A stretch of 64,000 nucleotides of DNA from Sphaerisporangium krabiense (GTDB lineage Bacteria; Actinomycetota; Actinomycetes; Streptosporangiales; Streptosporangiaceae). Under the pieces are notes generated by a model. That model worked only from the letters and a program-made list of their open reading frames with translations, ran no database searches and was not told where the DNA came from. The position numbers and the translations under genes are program-made. This document shows, in pieces, positions 32,802 to 41,778 of this stretch; the first letter of the stretch is position 1, and every line of letters begins with the position of its first letter. The DNA is taken from contig NZ_JACHBR010000001.1 of NCBI RefSeq assembly GCF_014200435.1, forward strand, positions 2,480,001 through 2,544,000, written 5' to 3'.

Positions 32802-32832
32802 AAGGCCCCTCCCGGTCCGGGAGGGGCCTTTC
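32802..32832. terminator. Second terminator facing the pknB cluster
   Basis: AAGGCCCCTCCCGG and CCGGGAGGGGCCTT form a 14-bp stem, followed by TCT on the plus strand. It lies just past the pknB stop and serves the minus-strand cluster as well. Confidence 0.75.
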
Positions 32833-32849
32833 TGGCGGCGTGCGGGGCC

Positions 32850-34697
32850 TCAGTTGCTGAACTCGTCCGACGGAGGCTCGGTGATCGGCGGATCCTCGGT
32901 CGGGGTGTCCTCCGTGGGCTCATCGGTCGGGAACGGGTCATCGGTGGGCTGCTCGGTCGGCGTGGCCTCCTCGGGCGGCCCGGACGACACGACCAGCGTG
33001 ATCGTCATGCCCGGGTTCAGCTTCGCGCCCGCCTGCGGGCTCTGGCTGATGACGTTGCCCTCCGGCACGTCGGCGCTCGGCTGACGCACCGTCCTGACCT
33101 TGAGGTTCTCGGCCTGCAGGGCCGACTTCGCGTCCGCGAGGGTCTGGCCGGTGACGTCCGGCACGGTGACCTGCTGCTTGGGCACGTAGATCTTGACGAT
33201 GCTCTCCGCGTCGACCTTCTCGCCCTCGGCCGGCTTGGACTGGAACACCTTGCCCTGTTCCTTGCTGGACACGATGGTCACGACCTGGGCCTTCAGCTTG
33301 TTGGCCTCCAGCGTGCTCGTGGCCTCCTCGATGCTCAGGCCCACCAGGCGCGGCACGGTGACCTGCGGGGCGCCCTTGGAGACCTGCAGCGTGACCTCGG
33401 AGTTCTTCGCGACCTTGGTGCCGCTTTCCGGGTCGGTCGCGATGACCGTCCCCTTCTCGACGTCGGAGTTGAACTCCTCGACGACCTTGACCTTCAGGCC
33501 CTGCGCCTCCAGCGCGCTCTTCGCGCCCTTGAGGGTCTGCCCGGCCACCGCCGGGATCTGCACCTCGCCGCCCGCCTCGTTCGAGCCGGGCGAACTGAGG
33601 AAGGCGTAGCCGATGCCGATGAACGCGCCGATGACCAGCAGCGGGATGAGGATCCACGCGGCGATCGCCAGCCCGCTGGTCTTGGAGCCGCGGCGGCGCT
33701 CGTACCGGCCGCCCGCCTGCGTCGGGGCGTACTCGTACGGCGGGACGGCGGTCGTGCGCTGGGTGGCGGGGCCGCCGGCGGGCGTGGCCAGCGTGCGGGT
33801 CTGCTGGCCGGTGTAGTTGTTGTTGGTCATCGCCATCGTGTGCGCGGCGTCGACCGGCATGCCCGACATGGCCCGCTGGATGTCCGCGCGCATCTCGGCC
33901 GCGCTCTGGTAGCGGTGCGCGGGGTCCTTCGCCATCGCCTTGAGCACGATGGCGTCGGCCCACTGGGGGATCTCCGGGTCGATCTGCGACGGCGGGATCG
34001 GGTCCTCCCGCACGTGCTGGTAGGCGATGGCCACCGGGGAGTCGCCGGTGAAGGGCGGCTGTCCGGTGAGCAGCTCGTACAGCACGCAGCCCGTGGAGTA
34101 GATGTCGCTGCGGGCGTCCACGCGCTCGCCCCTGGCCTGCTCAGGCGAGAGGTACTGCGCGGTGCCGATGACCTGCGCGGTCTGGGTCATCGTGGCGGCG
34201 GAGTCGGCCATCGCGCGGGCGATGCCGAAGTCCATCACCTTGACGTCGCCCGCCAGCGTGATCATCACGTTGGCCGGCTTGATGTCGCGGTGCACGATGC
34301 CGCCGCGGTGGCTGTAGTCCAGCGCCCGCAGGATGCCGTCCACGAGCTCGATCGCGCGCTCGGGCAGCAGGCGGCGGTCCTGCCGGAGCAGGTCGCGCAG
34401 CGTGCGCCCGTCGACGAACTCCATGACGATGTAGGGCACGGGGGTGCCGTCGGTCGTGTCCTCGCCGGTGTCGTACACCGCGACGATCGACGGGTGGTTC
34501 AAGGACGCCGCGGACTGCGCCTCACGCCGGAAACGGGCCTGGAAGATGTGGTCTCTCGCCAGGTCGGAACGGAGCGTCTTGATCGCGACGACACGGTCCA
34601 GCCGGATGTCCCGCGCGCGATAGACCTCGGCCATGCCGCCGCGGCCGACGACTCCGTCGAGCTCATAGCGGCCACCGAGTAGCCGAGGCTGAGTCAT
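32850..34697 (-). CDS. pknB: Serine/threonine protein kinase PknB with three PASTA domains
   Basis: A 615-residue transmembrane kinase (ATG 34697; a GTG at 34706 is an alternative start). The kinase domain (10-275) has GRGGMAEVYRARD, the VAIKTLR lysine, HRDIKPANVM and DFGIARA. After a linker, one membrane helix lies around 335-360 (IAAWILIPLLVIGAFIGIGY). Outside are three PASTA units beginning VQIPAVAGQTL, VTVPRLVGLS and VTVPDVTGQTL, one fewer than the mycobacterial four. An acidic Pro/Thr/Asp tail closes the protein. PASTA units sense muropeptides or lipid II; the kinase controls wall synthesis and division. It ends the fhaA-to-pknB operon. Confidence 0.96.
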   Translation of the reverse strand: MTQPRLLGGRYELDGVVGRGGMAEVYRARDIRLDRVVAIKTLRSDLARDHIFQARFRREAQSAASLNHPSIVAVYDTGEDTTDGTPVPYIVMEFVDGRTLRDLLRQDRRLLPERAIELVDGILRALDYSHRGGIVHRDIKPANVMITLAGDVKVMDFGIARAMADSAATMTQTAQVIGTAQYLSPEQARGERVDARSDIYSTGCVLYELLTGQPPFTGDSPVAIAYQHVREDPIPPSQIDPEIPQWADAIVLKAMAKDPAHRYQSAAEMRADIQRAMSGMPVDAAHTMAMTNNNYTGQQTRTLATPAGGPATQRTTAVPPYEYAPTQAGGRYERRRGSKTSGLAIAAWILIPLLVIGAFIGIGYAFLSSPGSNEAGGEVQIPAVAGQTLKGAKSALEAQGLKVKVVEEFNSDVEKGTVIATDPESGTKVAKNSEVTLQVSKGAPQVTVPRLVGLSIEEATSTLEANKLKAQVVTIVSSKEQGKVFQSKPAEGEKVDAESIVKIYVPKQQVTVPDVTGQTLADAKSALQAENLKVRTVRQPSADVPEGNVISQSPQAGAKLNPGMTITLVVSSGPPEEATPTEQPTDDPFPTDEPTEDTPTEDPPITEPPSDEFSN

Positions 34698-34779
34698 TTC
34701 CTGCACTGTCCCTTGCCGTTCATCTTGGGTACCGGCCCGCGGTGCGGCTGCCGGTGTCCATCATCGACCTCGCGCCGCA

Positions 34780-36225
34780 TTACGTCTCCCCGTTCGGGGT
34801 GATTGTGGTGCTTGCGGATGAAGTGGGGCTTGGCGTCTCGCTCGGGGTGGGGGTCGGTGTGGGCGTCGGAGTAGGGGTCGGAGTAGGAGAAGGAGTAGGC
34901 GTCGGCGTCGGGCGCCGGGTTGGGGACGCCGTCCTGCTTACCGTAGCCGACCGTGACACCGTGGGCCTGACAGACGTCACCGGTTTCGGTGGACGCGATG
35001 CCGTCGTCGTCTTCGACGGGGACGGCGAGCGCGCCGGCTCCTTGGTCGCCGGTTCGGCCGGGCTGCTGGGCGAGGTCTCCAGCCCGAGCGGGAGCCCGCC
35101 CGCCGCGAGCGCGCCGAACCCGACCGCGGCCGCGCAGCCCGCCGCGGCGAACAGGCCGAAGGCCTTGCGGCGACGCCGCCGGGCCGGAGGGGCGCCCACC
35201 GGCAGGGGCCGGCCGAGATGAGGCTGGGCGGGACGGCCCCCGGGCGGGCGGCCGATGCGGGTGTGCTCCGGCGCCTCCGGGACGCGCGTCTCGTACAGGC
35301 CCTCGGCCGGGCCGTCGGGCGCGGGAGGCGTGACGGCCTGGCTCGCGAGGGCCTCGCGGACGGCGAACCCCGACGGGTCGGTCAGCGTGCTCAGATGGGC
35401 GGCGCCGGGCGTGGACAGCGCGTCGCGCAGCACCATCGCGCGGTCGGCCAGCTCACGCCCGTTCGCGGGCCGCTGCTCGGGGCTCTTGGCCAGCAGCGAC
35501 CGCACCAGCGCGCGCACGGGCTCCGGCACCGACGCGGGCAGCGGCGGCACCGGCTCGTTCATGTGGAGCAGGGCGATCGCGACCTGGGTGGGCGCGGCGA
35601 ACGGCGGCCTGCCGGCGAGGCACTCGTAGGCGACGATGCCGAGCGAGTAGAGGTCGGTGGACGGCGTCAGGACGCTGCCGGAAGCCTGCTCCGGACTGAC
35701 GTACTGCGCGGTGCCGAGCACGGTGCCCGTCATCGTCATGCGCGCCCCCTCCAGGGCCCGCGCGATGCCGAAGTCGGTGATCTTGATGGTTCCGGACCCG
35801 GTGACCAGCAGGTTGCCGGGCTTGATGTCGCGGTGGATGACGCCCGACCGGTGCGCGGTGTGCAGCGCGCGGGCCGTCTGGCCGACCAGGTCCAGCGTCG
35901 CCTCGGGGCTCAGCGTGCCGTTGCGGGCCAGGATCGCCGCCAGGGACTCCCCGGGCACCAGCTCCATCACGAGGTAGGCGGTGTCGTCCTCTTCGCCGTA
36001 GTCGAAAACCTGGGCGATGCCGGGATCGGACAGGCCCGCGGTGATGCGGGCCTCGTTGCGGAAGCGCTCGCGGAACTCCGGGTGGGCGGCCACGTGCCGG
36101 CGCAGCAGCTTGACGGCCACCTCGCGGCCCAGGAGACCGTCGGTGGCCCGCCACACCTCTCCCATGCCGCCGGCGGCGATCCGGGAGATCAGCCGGTAGC
36201 GGTCGCTCAGCACCCGTTGGGTCAC
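34780..36225 (-). CDS. pknA: Serine/threonine protein kinase PknA with Thr-Pro repeat tail
   Basis: A 481-residue kinase starting at GTG 36225, overlapping the pbpA stop (GTGA). The kinase part has AAGGMGEVWRATD, VAVKLLRRH, HRDIKPGNLL and DFGIARA. A basic juxtamembrane region and a single helix (KAFGLFAAAGCAAAVGFGAL) follow. The outer tail is low-complexity, ending in a run of alternating Thr and Pro (a microsatellite-like tract at about 34838-34910). Unlike PknB it has no PASTA domain. PknA phosphorylates division and wall proteins. A 686-residue upstream extension of the frame runs antisense into pbpA and is not real. Confidence 0.95.
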   Translation of the reverse strand: MTQRVLSDRYRLISRIAAGGMGEVWRATDGLLGREVAVKLLRRHVAAHPEFRERFRNEARITAGLSDPGIAQVFDYGEEDDTAYLVMELVPGESLAAILARNGTLSPEATLDLVGQTARALHTAHRSGVIHRDIKPGNLLVTGSGTIKITDFGIARALEGARMTMTGTVLGTAQYVSPEQASGSVLTPSTDLYSLGIVAYECLAGRPPFAAPTQVAIALLHMNEPVPPLPASVPEPVRALVRSLLAKSPEQRPANGRELADRAMVLRDALSTPGAAHLSTLTDPSGFAVREALASQAVTPPAPDGPAEGLYETRVPEAPEHTRIGRPPGGRPAQPHLGRPLPVGAPPARRRRRKAFGLFAAAGCAAAVGFGALAAGGLPLGLETSPSSPAEPATKEPARSPSPSKTTTASRPPKPVTSVRPTVSRSATVSRTASPTRRPTPTPTPSPTPTPTPTPTPTPTPSETPSPTSSASTTITPNGET

Positions 36226-37670
36226 TTCTCGAGCACCGCCTGCATGACGTCGTGCGCGATCGGCGCGGCGACCGCGCCGCCGGTGGCGTCGTTGCCCGCG
36301 CTGCCGGACTCGACGAACACCGCCACGGCCACCTTCGGGTCCTCGGCGGGGGCGAACGAGATGAACCAGGCGTGGGACGCGGCGCCCTTGGCGGTCTCGG
36401 CCGTGCCGGTCTTGCCCGCCACCGTGACGCCGGGAAGCTTGGCCGCGGAGCCCGTGCCGTTCTCCACCACGCTGACCATCATCTGGCGGAGCTCGTCGGC
36501 GACGTCCTGCGTGATCGCCTCGTCGAGCTCCTCGGGCCGCGCGCTGTCGATCTCGTCGCCGTCCGGGCTGAGGATCTTGTTGACCAGGTACGGCTTCATG
36601 ACCTTGCCCTGGTTGCCGACCGCGGCGGCGACCATCGCCATCTGGAGCGGCGTCATCTGGTTGCTGCGCTGCCCGATCGAGGTCTGGACCAGCGCGGCCT
36701 TGCCCTCGTCCTTGCCGATGTCGCTCGGCACGACCCGCAGCGGGATGTTCATGCCGGTGCCGATGCCGAACTTCGCCGCCTGCTCCTTGAGCTTGTCGTA
36801 GCCCATCTCCAGGGCCATGTTGGCGAACGCGGTGTTGCACGAGATCGTCAGGGCGTCCAGCAGGGTGGCCCGGCCGCCGCAGGACTCGCCGTGGTAGTTG
36901 CGCAGGCCGATCGTGGTGCCCGGCAGCGGAAGGACGTCCGGCGCGTCCACGGTGGTGTTGACATCCCGGGAGTCGTCCTCGCTGAGGTAGGCGGCCGAGG
37001 TGATGACCTTGAAGGTCGAGCCGGGCGCGAAGGTGGTCTCGATCGCGCGGTTCAGCAAGGGCTTGTTCGGGTTGTCGACCAGCTTGTTGTAGACCTCGAC
37101 GGCCTTGGCCTTGTCGGGCGCGGCCATGGTGTTCGGGTCGAAGCTCGGCACCGACACCATGGTGAGGATCGCGCCGGTCTTCGGGTCGAGCGCCACCACC
37201 GCGCCGCGCTTGCCGCTCCTCTCCAGCGCGCGGTACGCGACCTCCTGGGCCTTCGGCACCAGGGTCAGGTCGACCGCCGCGCCCCGGTTCGGCTTGTTGG
37301 TGATCAGGTCCACGGTGCGGCGGACGAACAGGTCCGGGTGGGAGCCGTCCAGGTAGTCGTTCTCGAAGCCCTCGATGCCCTGGGCGCTCTCGGGGGCGAA
37401 GAATCCGATGACGGGCGCGTACATCTTGCCGTTGGTGTACTTACGCGCGAACCGGAACTTGCCGCCGACGTCCACCGACTTGGCCAGCGTCTGGCCGCCC
37501 GCGGTGATCATGCCGCGCTCGCTCTCGTAGCGGGCGTAGAAGCTGCGCTTGTTGCGGGCGTCGTTGCGCAGGCCGTCCGCCTTCACGGCCTGCACGTAGT
37601 TGATGTTGATCATCAGCAGGGCGAACATCAGGAGGCATGCCACGGAGGCGCGCTTGAGCGTGCCGTTCAT
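36222..37670 (-). CDS. pbpA: Penicillin-binding protein 2 / PbpA transpeptidase
   Basis: A 482-residue bitopic transpeptidase. It opens with a membrane anchor (ASVACLLMFALLMININYVQ). The dimerisation part has the NKRSFYARYESERGMI pattern. Catalytic motifs are STFK (FAPGSTFKVI), SCN (TISCNTAF) and KTG (VAGKTGTAE). It cross-links peptidoglycan, working with the RodA polymerase encoded immediately upstream (ATGA overlap). The start at 37670 follows from that overlap and the anchor. In mycobacteria PbpA acts at the septum and is a PknB substrate. Confidence 0.96.
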   Translation of the reverse strand: MNGTLKRASVACLLMFALLMININYVQAVKADGLRNDARNKRSFYARYESERGMITAGGQTLAKSVDVGGKFRFARKYTNGKMYAPVIGFFAPESAQGIEGFENDYLDGSHPDLFVRRTVDLITNKPNRGAAVDLTLVPKAQEVAYRALERSGKRGAVVALDPKTGAILTMVSVPSFDPNTMAAPDKAKAVEVYNKLVDNPNKPLLNRAIETTFAPGSTFKVITSAAYLSEDDSRDVNTTVDAPDVLPLPGTTIGLRNYHGESCGGRATLLDALTISCNTAFANMALEMGYDKLKEQAAKFGIGTGMNIPLRVVPSDIGKDEGKAALVQTSIGQRSNQMTPLQMAMVAAAVGNQGKVMKPYLVNKILSPDGDEIDSARPEELDEAITQDVADELRQMMVSVVENGTGSAAKLPGVTVAGKTGTAETAKGAASHAWFISFAPAEDPKVAVAVFVESGSAGNDATGGAVAAPIAHDVMQAVLEK

Positions 37671-39043
37671 CGCTGAAACACCTGCGTCAGTCCTTCGTCC
37701 TGGATGGCTTGCGGCGGCGGCCGGCGTGCGGCGTCTGACATGCGTACCAGCAGTGCGATGAGGATCCAGTTGGCCAGCAGGGCCGATCCGCCCTGGGACA
37801 TGAACGGCGTGACCAGGCCCGTGAGCGGGATCAGGTTCGTTACCCCGCCGACGATGATGAAAACCTGCCAGGCCAGGATGAACGAGATTCCGCCCGCCAG
37901 GAGCTTGCTGAACGGGTCGCGCGCGGCGACGGCCGTGCGCAGGCCGCGCTGGACGATCAGGCCGTACACCATGAGCAGCGCCATCAGGCCGGTGAGCCCG
38001 AGCTCCTCGCCCGTGGCGGTGAAGATGAAGTCGGAGAAGGACAGCGGGATCAGGTCGGGGTGGCCCTGACCGAGCCCGGTGCCGAGGACGCCGCCCGACC
38101 CCATGCCGAACAGGCCCTCCATGAGCTGCGCGCTGCCGCCGACCTTGTCGAAGAGCGCCGGGTCCGCCGGGTCGAGCCAGACGTCGAAGCGGGCCTTCAC
38201 GTGGTCGAACAGCAGCCCTGCGGCGAACGCGCCGCTGAGGAAGAGCGTGATGCCGATGAGCACCCAGGAGGTGCGCTGGGTGGCGATGTAGAGCATCGCG
38301 ACGAACGCGCCGAACAGCAGCAGGGAGGTGCCGAGGTCCTTTTCCAGGACCAGCACGCCCACGCTGAGGATCCACGTGATCAGGACGGGGCCGAGGTCAC
38401 GGGCGCGGGGCAGGTCGATGAACAGCAGGCGCCGTCCGGCGAGCGCCAGGACGTCGCGCTTGGCGACCAGATATCCGGCGAAGAACACGACGAGCGCCAG
38501 CTTGGCGAACTCGCCCGGCTGGATGGAGAAGCCGCCCACGCCGACCCAGATGCGCGCGCCGTTGATCTCTTTGCCCAGACCGGGCACCAGAGGAAGGATC
38601 AGCAGCGCCATGCCGGTGAAGCCGGCCGTGTACGTCAGGCGCTGGAGAACGCGGTGGTCGCGCAGGACGAGCAGCGTCACGGAGAACATGACGATGCCGA
38701 GCCCGGTCCAGAAGAGCTGGGTGCTCGCGGAGGCCAGCTTGGGCGCGGACTGCTCGATGCGGTAGATCATCACCAGGCCCAGGCCGTTGACCAGGGTCAC
38801 CAGTGGAAGCAGAAGGGGATCGGCCCAGGGGGCGAACTTCGCCAGCACGAGATAGGCGGCGAGCATCAGGACGCCCAGGCCGAGGCCGTAGGTGAGCATG
38901 CCCGCGGGCACCTGGTCGTTCAGACCCAGCCCGACATTGGCGTAGGCCACCATGACGATCGCCACGGCGAAGGCGAGCATGACAAGCTGTGCCCCCCGCC
39001 GTTTGGCGGTCGTGGGGACGGCCGCGACGTCGACGGCACTCAC
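37667..39043 (-). CDS. rodA: RodA/FtsW-family lipid II polymerase
   Basis: A 458-residue SEDS-family membrane protein with about 10-12 helices. Family signature segments include the large loop with NGARIWVGVGGFSIQPGEFA (aspartate/Lys pair region follows), ITWILSVGVLVLEKDLGTSL and VTNLIPLTGLVTPFMSQGGS at the end. It polymerises lipid II into glycan and pairs with PbpA. The start is GTG 39043; its stop overlaps pbpA's start by 4 bp. The gene's position between pstP and pbpA matches the actinobacterial cluster. Confidence 0.96.
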   Translation of the reverse strand: MSAVDVAAVPTTAKRRGAQLVMLAFAVAIVMVAYANVGLGLNDQVPAGMLTYGLGLGVLMLAAYLVLAKFAPWADPLLLPLVTLVNGLGLVMIYRIEQSAPKLASASTQLFWTGLGIVMFSVTLLVLRDHRVLQRLTYTAGFTGMALLILPLVPGLGKEINGARIWVGVGGFSIQPGEFAKLALVVFFAGYLVAKRDVLALAGRRLLFIDLPRARDLGPVLITWILSVGVLVLEKDLGTSLLLFGAFVAMLYIATQRTSWVLIGITLFLSGAFAAGLLFDHVKARFDVWLDPADPALFDKVGGSAQLMEGLFGMGSGGVLGTGLGQGHPDLIPLSFSDFIFTATGEELGLTGLMALLMVYGLIVQRGLRTAVAARDPFSKLLAGGISFILAWQVFIIVGGVTNLIPLTGLVTPFMSQGGSALLANWILIALLVRMSDAARRPPPQAIQDEGLTQVFQR

Positions 39044-40333
39044 TTAAGAGGACTCCGTGCTGGGGGAGGCGGTCGGCTGGGTGGTCTTCTTGTCACCACC
39101 GGAACTGGCCTTCAAGTCGTCGATCTTCGTCCTGCCTGCCTGGAGATCTGTGACCGAGATGCCGGCCCGTACCTGGTCGCGCAGCGGCTGGGGGATGGAG
39201 GACACCGAGAGCCCGGTGCGCTGCTCGACATGGTTCAGTTGGATCGGTCCTATCGTGGTGCCCACCCCGCGGAACAACACTAGCTCGTCTCCCTGAGCGC
39301 CGACATAAAACTGATCTTGGGTCCACCGGTACCCGAAGTACGCGCCGCCTCCCAGCACGACCACCAGCAGCACCACGACGGTCACCGTGGTCGGCCACAT
39401 GCGCCGCCGCCTGACACGCCGCGGGGCGGCCACGGCGCTCGCCGCCGGGCCGCCCACGGGTTCGTCGTCCAGGTCGTCGTCCACGATCACGGGTTGCGGA
39501 GCGGTGATCGTGGACGCGCGTCCTGCCGGGGTGTCGGGAGGTTGTGATCTCAGCCGGCTCGACCCGGCGGCCCCCACCACGGCGGCATCACCCGCCACGA
39601 CCTGGCCCTCCTCGATCTCGACGACGTCCGCGACGATGCACGTGATGTTGTCGGGGCCGCCCCCGCGGTTGGCGAGGTCGATGAGCTGGCGCACGACGGC
39701 GTCCGGCTCGTCCACGGTGGTCAGGGTGTGATGGAGGGTCTCGGCGCTGACGACGCTGGACAGGCCGTCGGAACAGAGCAGGTAGCGGTCGTTGACCTGC
39801 GCCTCGCGCAGCGACAGGTCGGGATCGACCTCGCCGCTGCCGTCCAGGGCGCGCAACAGGATCGAACGCTGGGGATGGCTGGCGGCCTCCTCCTGGGTGA
39901 TCCTCCCGTCGTCCACCAGCGACTGCACCAAGGTGTGATCATGGGTGATCTGGTACAGCTCGCCGTTCCTGAGCAGGTAGGCGCGGGAGTCGCCGACATG
40001 GACGAGGGCCACCCGGGTGCCCGACCACAACATGGCCGTGAGCGTGGTGCCCATGCCCTTGAGACTGGGATCGCGGCCGACCATCTCGTGGAGCCTGCGG
40101 TTGGCCTCCCGCACCGCGGCCTCGATGGCGCCGAGCAGGTCGCCCCCGGCCGTGTCCCGGTCGAGGGACGACATGGCGGATATGGCGACCGAACTGGCCA
40201 CCTCACCGTGAGCGTGGCCGCCCATGCCGTCGGCGACGGCGAGCAGGCGCGGGCTCGCGTACGCCGAGTCCTCGTTCCCTTCGCGGAGGAGGCCGACGTC
40301 CGAGCGGGCGGCGTAGCGGAGTGCGATTGTCAT
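39044..40333 (-). CDS. pstP: PP2C-type serine/threonine phosphatase PstP
   Basis: A 429-residue membrane phosphatase. The PP2C domain (1-240) carries the metal-binding residues in GNEDSAYASP, AVADGMGGHAHGEVAS, VHVGDSRAYL, LLCSDGLSSVV and NRGGGPDNITC. A linker with Pro/Asp content leads to a membrane helix (MWPTTVTVVVLLVVVLGGGA) and an outer domain of about 100 residues. It removes phosphates placed by PknA and PknB. The ATG overlaps the fhaB stop (ATGA), and rodA starts right after its stop, so translation is coupled. Confidence 0.96.
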   Translation of the reverse strand: MTIALRYAARSDVGLLREGNEDSAYASPRLLAVADGMGGHAHGEVASSVAISAMSSLDRDTAGGDLLGAIEAAVREANRRLHEMVGRDPSLKGMGTTLTAMLWSGTRVALVHVGDSRAYLLRNGELYQITHDHTLVQSLVDDGRITQEEAASHPQRSILLRALDGSGEVDPDLSLREAQVNDRYLLCSDGLSSVVSAETLHHTLTTVDEPDAVVRQLIDLANRGGGPDNITCIVADVVEIEEGQVVAGDAAVVGAAGSSRLRSQPPDTPAGRASTITAPQPVIVDDDLDDEPVGGPAASAVAAPRRVRRRRMWPTTVTVVVLLVVVLGGGAYFGYRWTQDQFYVGAQGDELVLFRGVGTTIGPIQLNHVEQRTGLSVSSIPQPLRDQVRAGISVTDLQAGRTKIDDLKASSGGDKKTTQPTASPSTESS

Positions 40334-40797
40334 TTGCGCAATTCGATGACGGTTTTGCCGATGCGGATCGGAACGCCGAGGTGCACCGGAGTCGGGCGGG
40401 TCACTTTAGAGCGGTCAAGATAGGTTCCGTTGGTCGAGCCGAGGTCTTCCACGATCCACTGACCGTCCTGGGGGAACAGCCGGGCGTGCCGGCTGGAAGC
40501 GTAATCGTCGCTGAGAACCAGCGTGGCGTCATTCGCCCGACCGATAGTGATTGGCGTCTCCGTGAGGTCGATGATGGTTCCTTGCAGTGGGCCACCGGTC
40601 ACGATCAACTGCCTCGGCTCTCCCTTCTTCGGCTTGGTCGGCTGACGTGCGGGTTTCGCCGGTTTACGTGCAGGGGCCTGGGCCGTCGCCCGTGATCCGA
40701 ACAAGTCTGTCCGGATCACTCCCACCGCGGCAATCACAAAGAACCACAGCACCGCGAGGAACGCGAGCCGGATCAGCAGCAGAGTGAGCTCGGACAT
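40330..40797 (-). CDS. fhaB: FHA-domain protein FhaB (FipA-like)
   Basis: A 155-residue protein with an N-terminal membrane anchor (LLLIRLAFLAVLWFFVIAAV), a basic Lys/Pro linker, and a C-terminal FHA domain. The phosphothreonine-binding residues are in TIGRANDATLVLSDDYASSRHARL and LGSTNGTYLDRSKVT. It reads phospho-Thr marks made by PknA/PknB. In mycobacteria the orthologue links kinase signalling to the divisome. Its stop overlaps pstP. Confidence 0.95.
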   Translation of the reverse strand: MSELTLLLIRLAFLAVLWFFVIAAVGVIRTDLFGSRATAQAPARKPAKPARQPTKPKKGEPRQLIVTGGPLQGTIIDLTETPITIGRANDATLVLSDDYASSRHARLFPQDGQWIVEDLGSTNGTYLDRSKVTRPTPVHLGVPIRIGKTVIELRK

Positions 40798-40814
40798 GGA
40801 CCGTCTGTCTACCC

Positions 40815-41555
40815 TTAATCGCGCCGGAACACCAGAGTTGTGCGCCCCAAGGTCACACGGGTGCCGTCGTTGAGTTCGATCCGGCGAACCGGCTGGCCGT
40901 TGACGAAAGTGCCGTTCGTGGAACCGAGGTCGACCAAAGCGACGGTCGGGCCCTCGACCCTGAGCTCGGCATGATGCCGGGAGACGCCCGGATCCACCAA
41001 CCGCAGATCGCAGTCGGTGCCCCTTCCGAGGAGCGTCACAGGAGTCGTCAGCTCGTACGACCGCTGGCCCTGCGGGTCGTCCTGGGTGGAGACCAGCAGA
41101 CGCGGACGGCCGCCGAACGCGCTCGGCCTTCCCGGAGGAAGGTCGCTCACCGGGTGCCTGATCTCGTCCTGCTCCACCGTCGCGCCGCGGATCACGCCCG
41201 AGCGGATGCGGAAGAGGCCGACCGCCAGATCGTCGGCGGTCTCGAAGCGAACCCGGACGGGCCCCACGAACGAGTACCCCTGTTCCTTGGCGTACTCCCT
41301 GGCGAGGTTGGCGAGCTCGTGGCTGATGCTGTCGGCGTACACCTCCAGCCGCTCGGCGTCGGTCGTGGACAGCTCGACCACGAAGTCGTTGGGCACGAGA
41401 GTGCGGCCCTGCGCCACGATCGCGGCGCGTTCGTCCATCTCTCGCTGCACCGCGCTGGCGACCTCGACCGGCTGAAGGTCAGACTTGAACGCCCGCGCAA
41501 AGGCCCCCTCAACCAAGCCTTCGAGCCTGCGCTCGAAGCGCTGAAGGACTCCCAC
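40815..41555 (-). CDS. fhaA: FHA-domain protein FhaA with DUF3662
   Basis: A 246-residue protein from GTG 41555 (GVLQRFERRLEGLVEGAFA), chosen because GGGAGG lies 6 bp upstream and this opening is that of Streptomyces-type FhaA; the longer frame to 41576 adds seven residues. DUF3662 fills residues 1-110, followed by a linker and a C-terminal FHA domain with LLGRGTDCDLRLVDPGVSRH and LGSTNGTFVNGQPV. It binds phosphorylated kinases and the pseudokinase MviN in mycobacteria. It heads the seven-gene operon, with the tRNA gene divergent upstream. Confidence 0.95.
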   Translation of the reverse strand: MGVLQRFERRLEGLVEGAFARAFKSDLQPVEVASAVQREMDERAAIVAQGRTLVPNDFVVELSTTDAERLEVYADSISHELANLAREYAKEQGYSFVGPVRVRFETADDLAVGLFRIRSGVIRGATVEQDEIRHPVSDLPPGRPSAFGGRPRLLVSTQDDPQGQRSYELTTPVTLLGRGTDCDLRLVDPGVSRHHAELRVEGPTVALVDLGSTNGTFVNGQPVRRIELNDGTRVTLGRTTLVFRRD

Positions 41556-41647
41556 CGGGTACCTCCCTTCCTCCATCGTCTAGGAGGATCGTATCCGGGT
41601 TCGGTGGCATGCACGGATCCGTGCTAGCCTTTCCACGCACTCAAAGA

Positions 41648-41730
41648 GGGCGAGTGGCGGAACGGCAGACGCGCACGGTTCAGGTCCGTGTGTCCGAAAG
41701 GATGTGAGGGTTCAAATCCCTCCTCGCCCA
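41648..41730 (+). tRNA. tRNA-Leu(CAG)
   Basis: An 83-nt class II tRNA. The acceptor stem GGGCGAG (41648-41654) pairs with CTCGCCC, and A is the discriminator at 41730. The anticodon loop TTCAGGT is closed by CACGG/CCGTG, giving anticodon CAG. A long variable arm and a T-arm GAGGG-TTCAAAT-CCCTC are present. The CCA end is not encoded. It is divergent from the fhaA operon. Confidence 0.97.
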
Positions 41731-41734
41731 CGTA

Positions 41735-41778
41735 GGGCCCCGTGTTTGAAGCTCTTCGAGCTTCTACCCGGGGCCTTT
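41735..41778 (+). terminator. Terminator after tRNA-Leu
   Basis: GGCCCCG (41736-41742) pairs with CGGGGCC (41769-41775), with an inner stem GAAGCTC/GAGCTTC, and is followed by TTTGTGTTTT. Confidence 0.75.

Noticed and set aside
36226-36840. Upstream extension of the pknA frame by 205 residues
   Set aside because: It is out-of-frame pbpA sequence; the GTG at 36225 overlaps the pbpA stop and starts the kinase domain.
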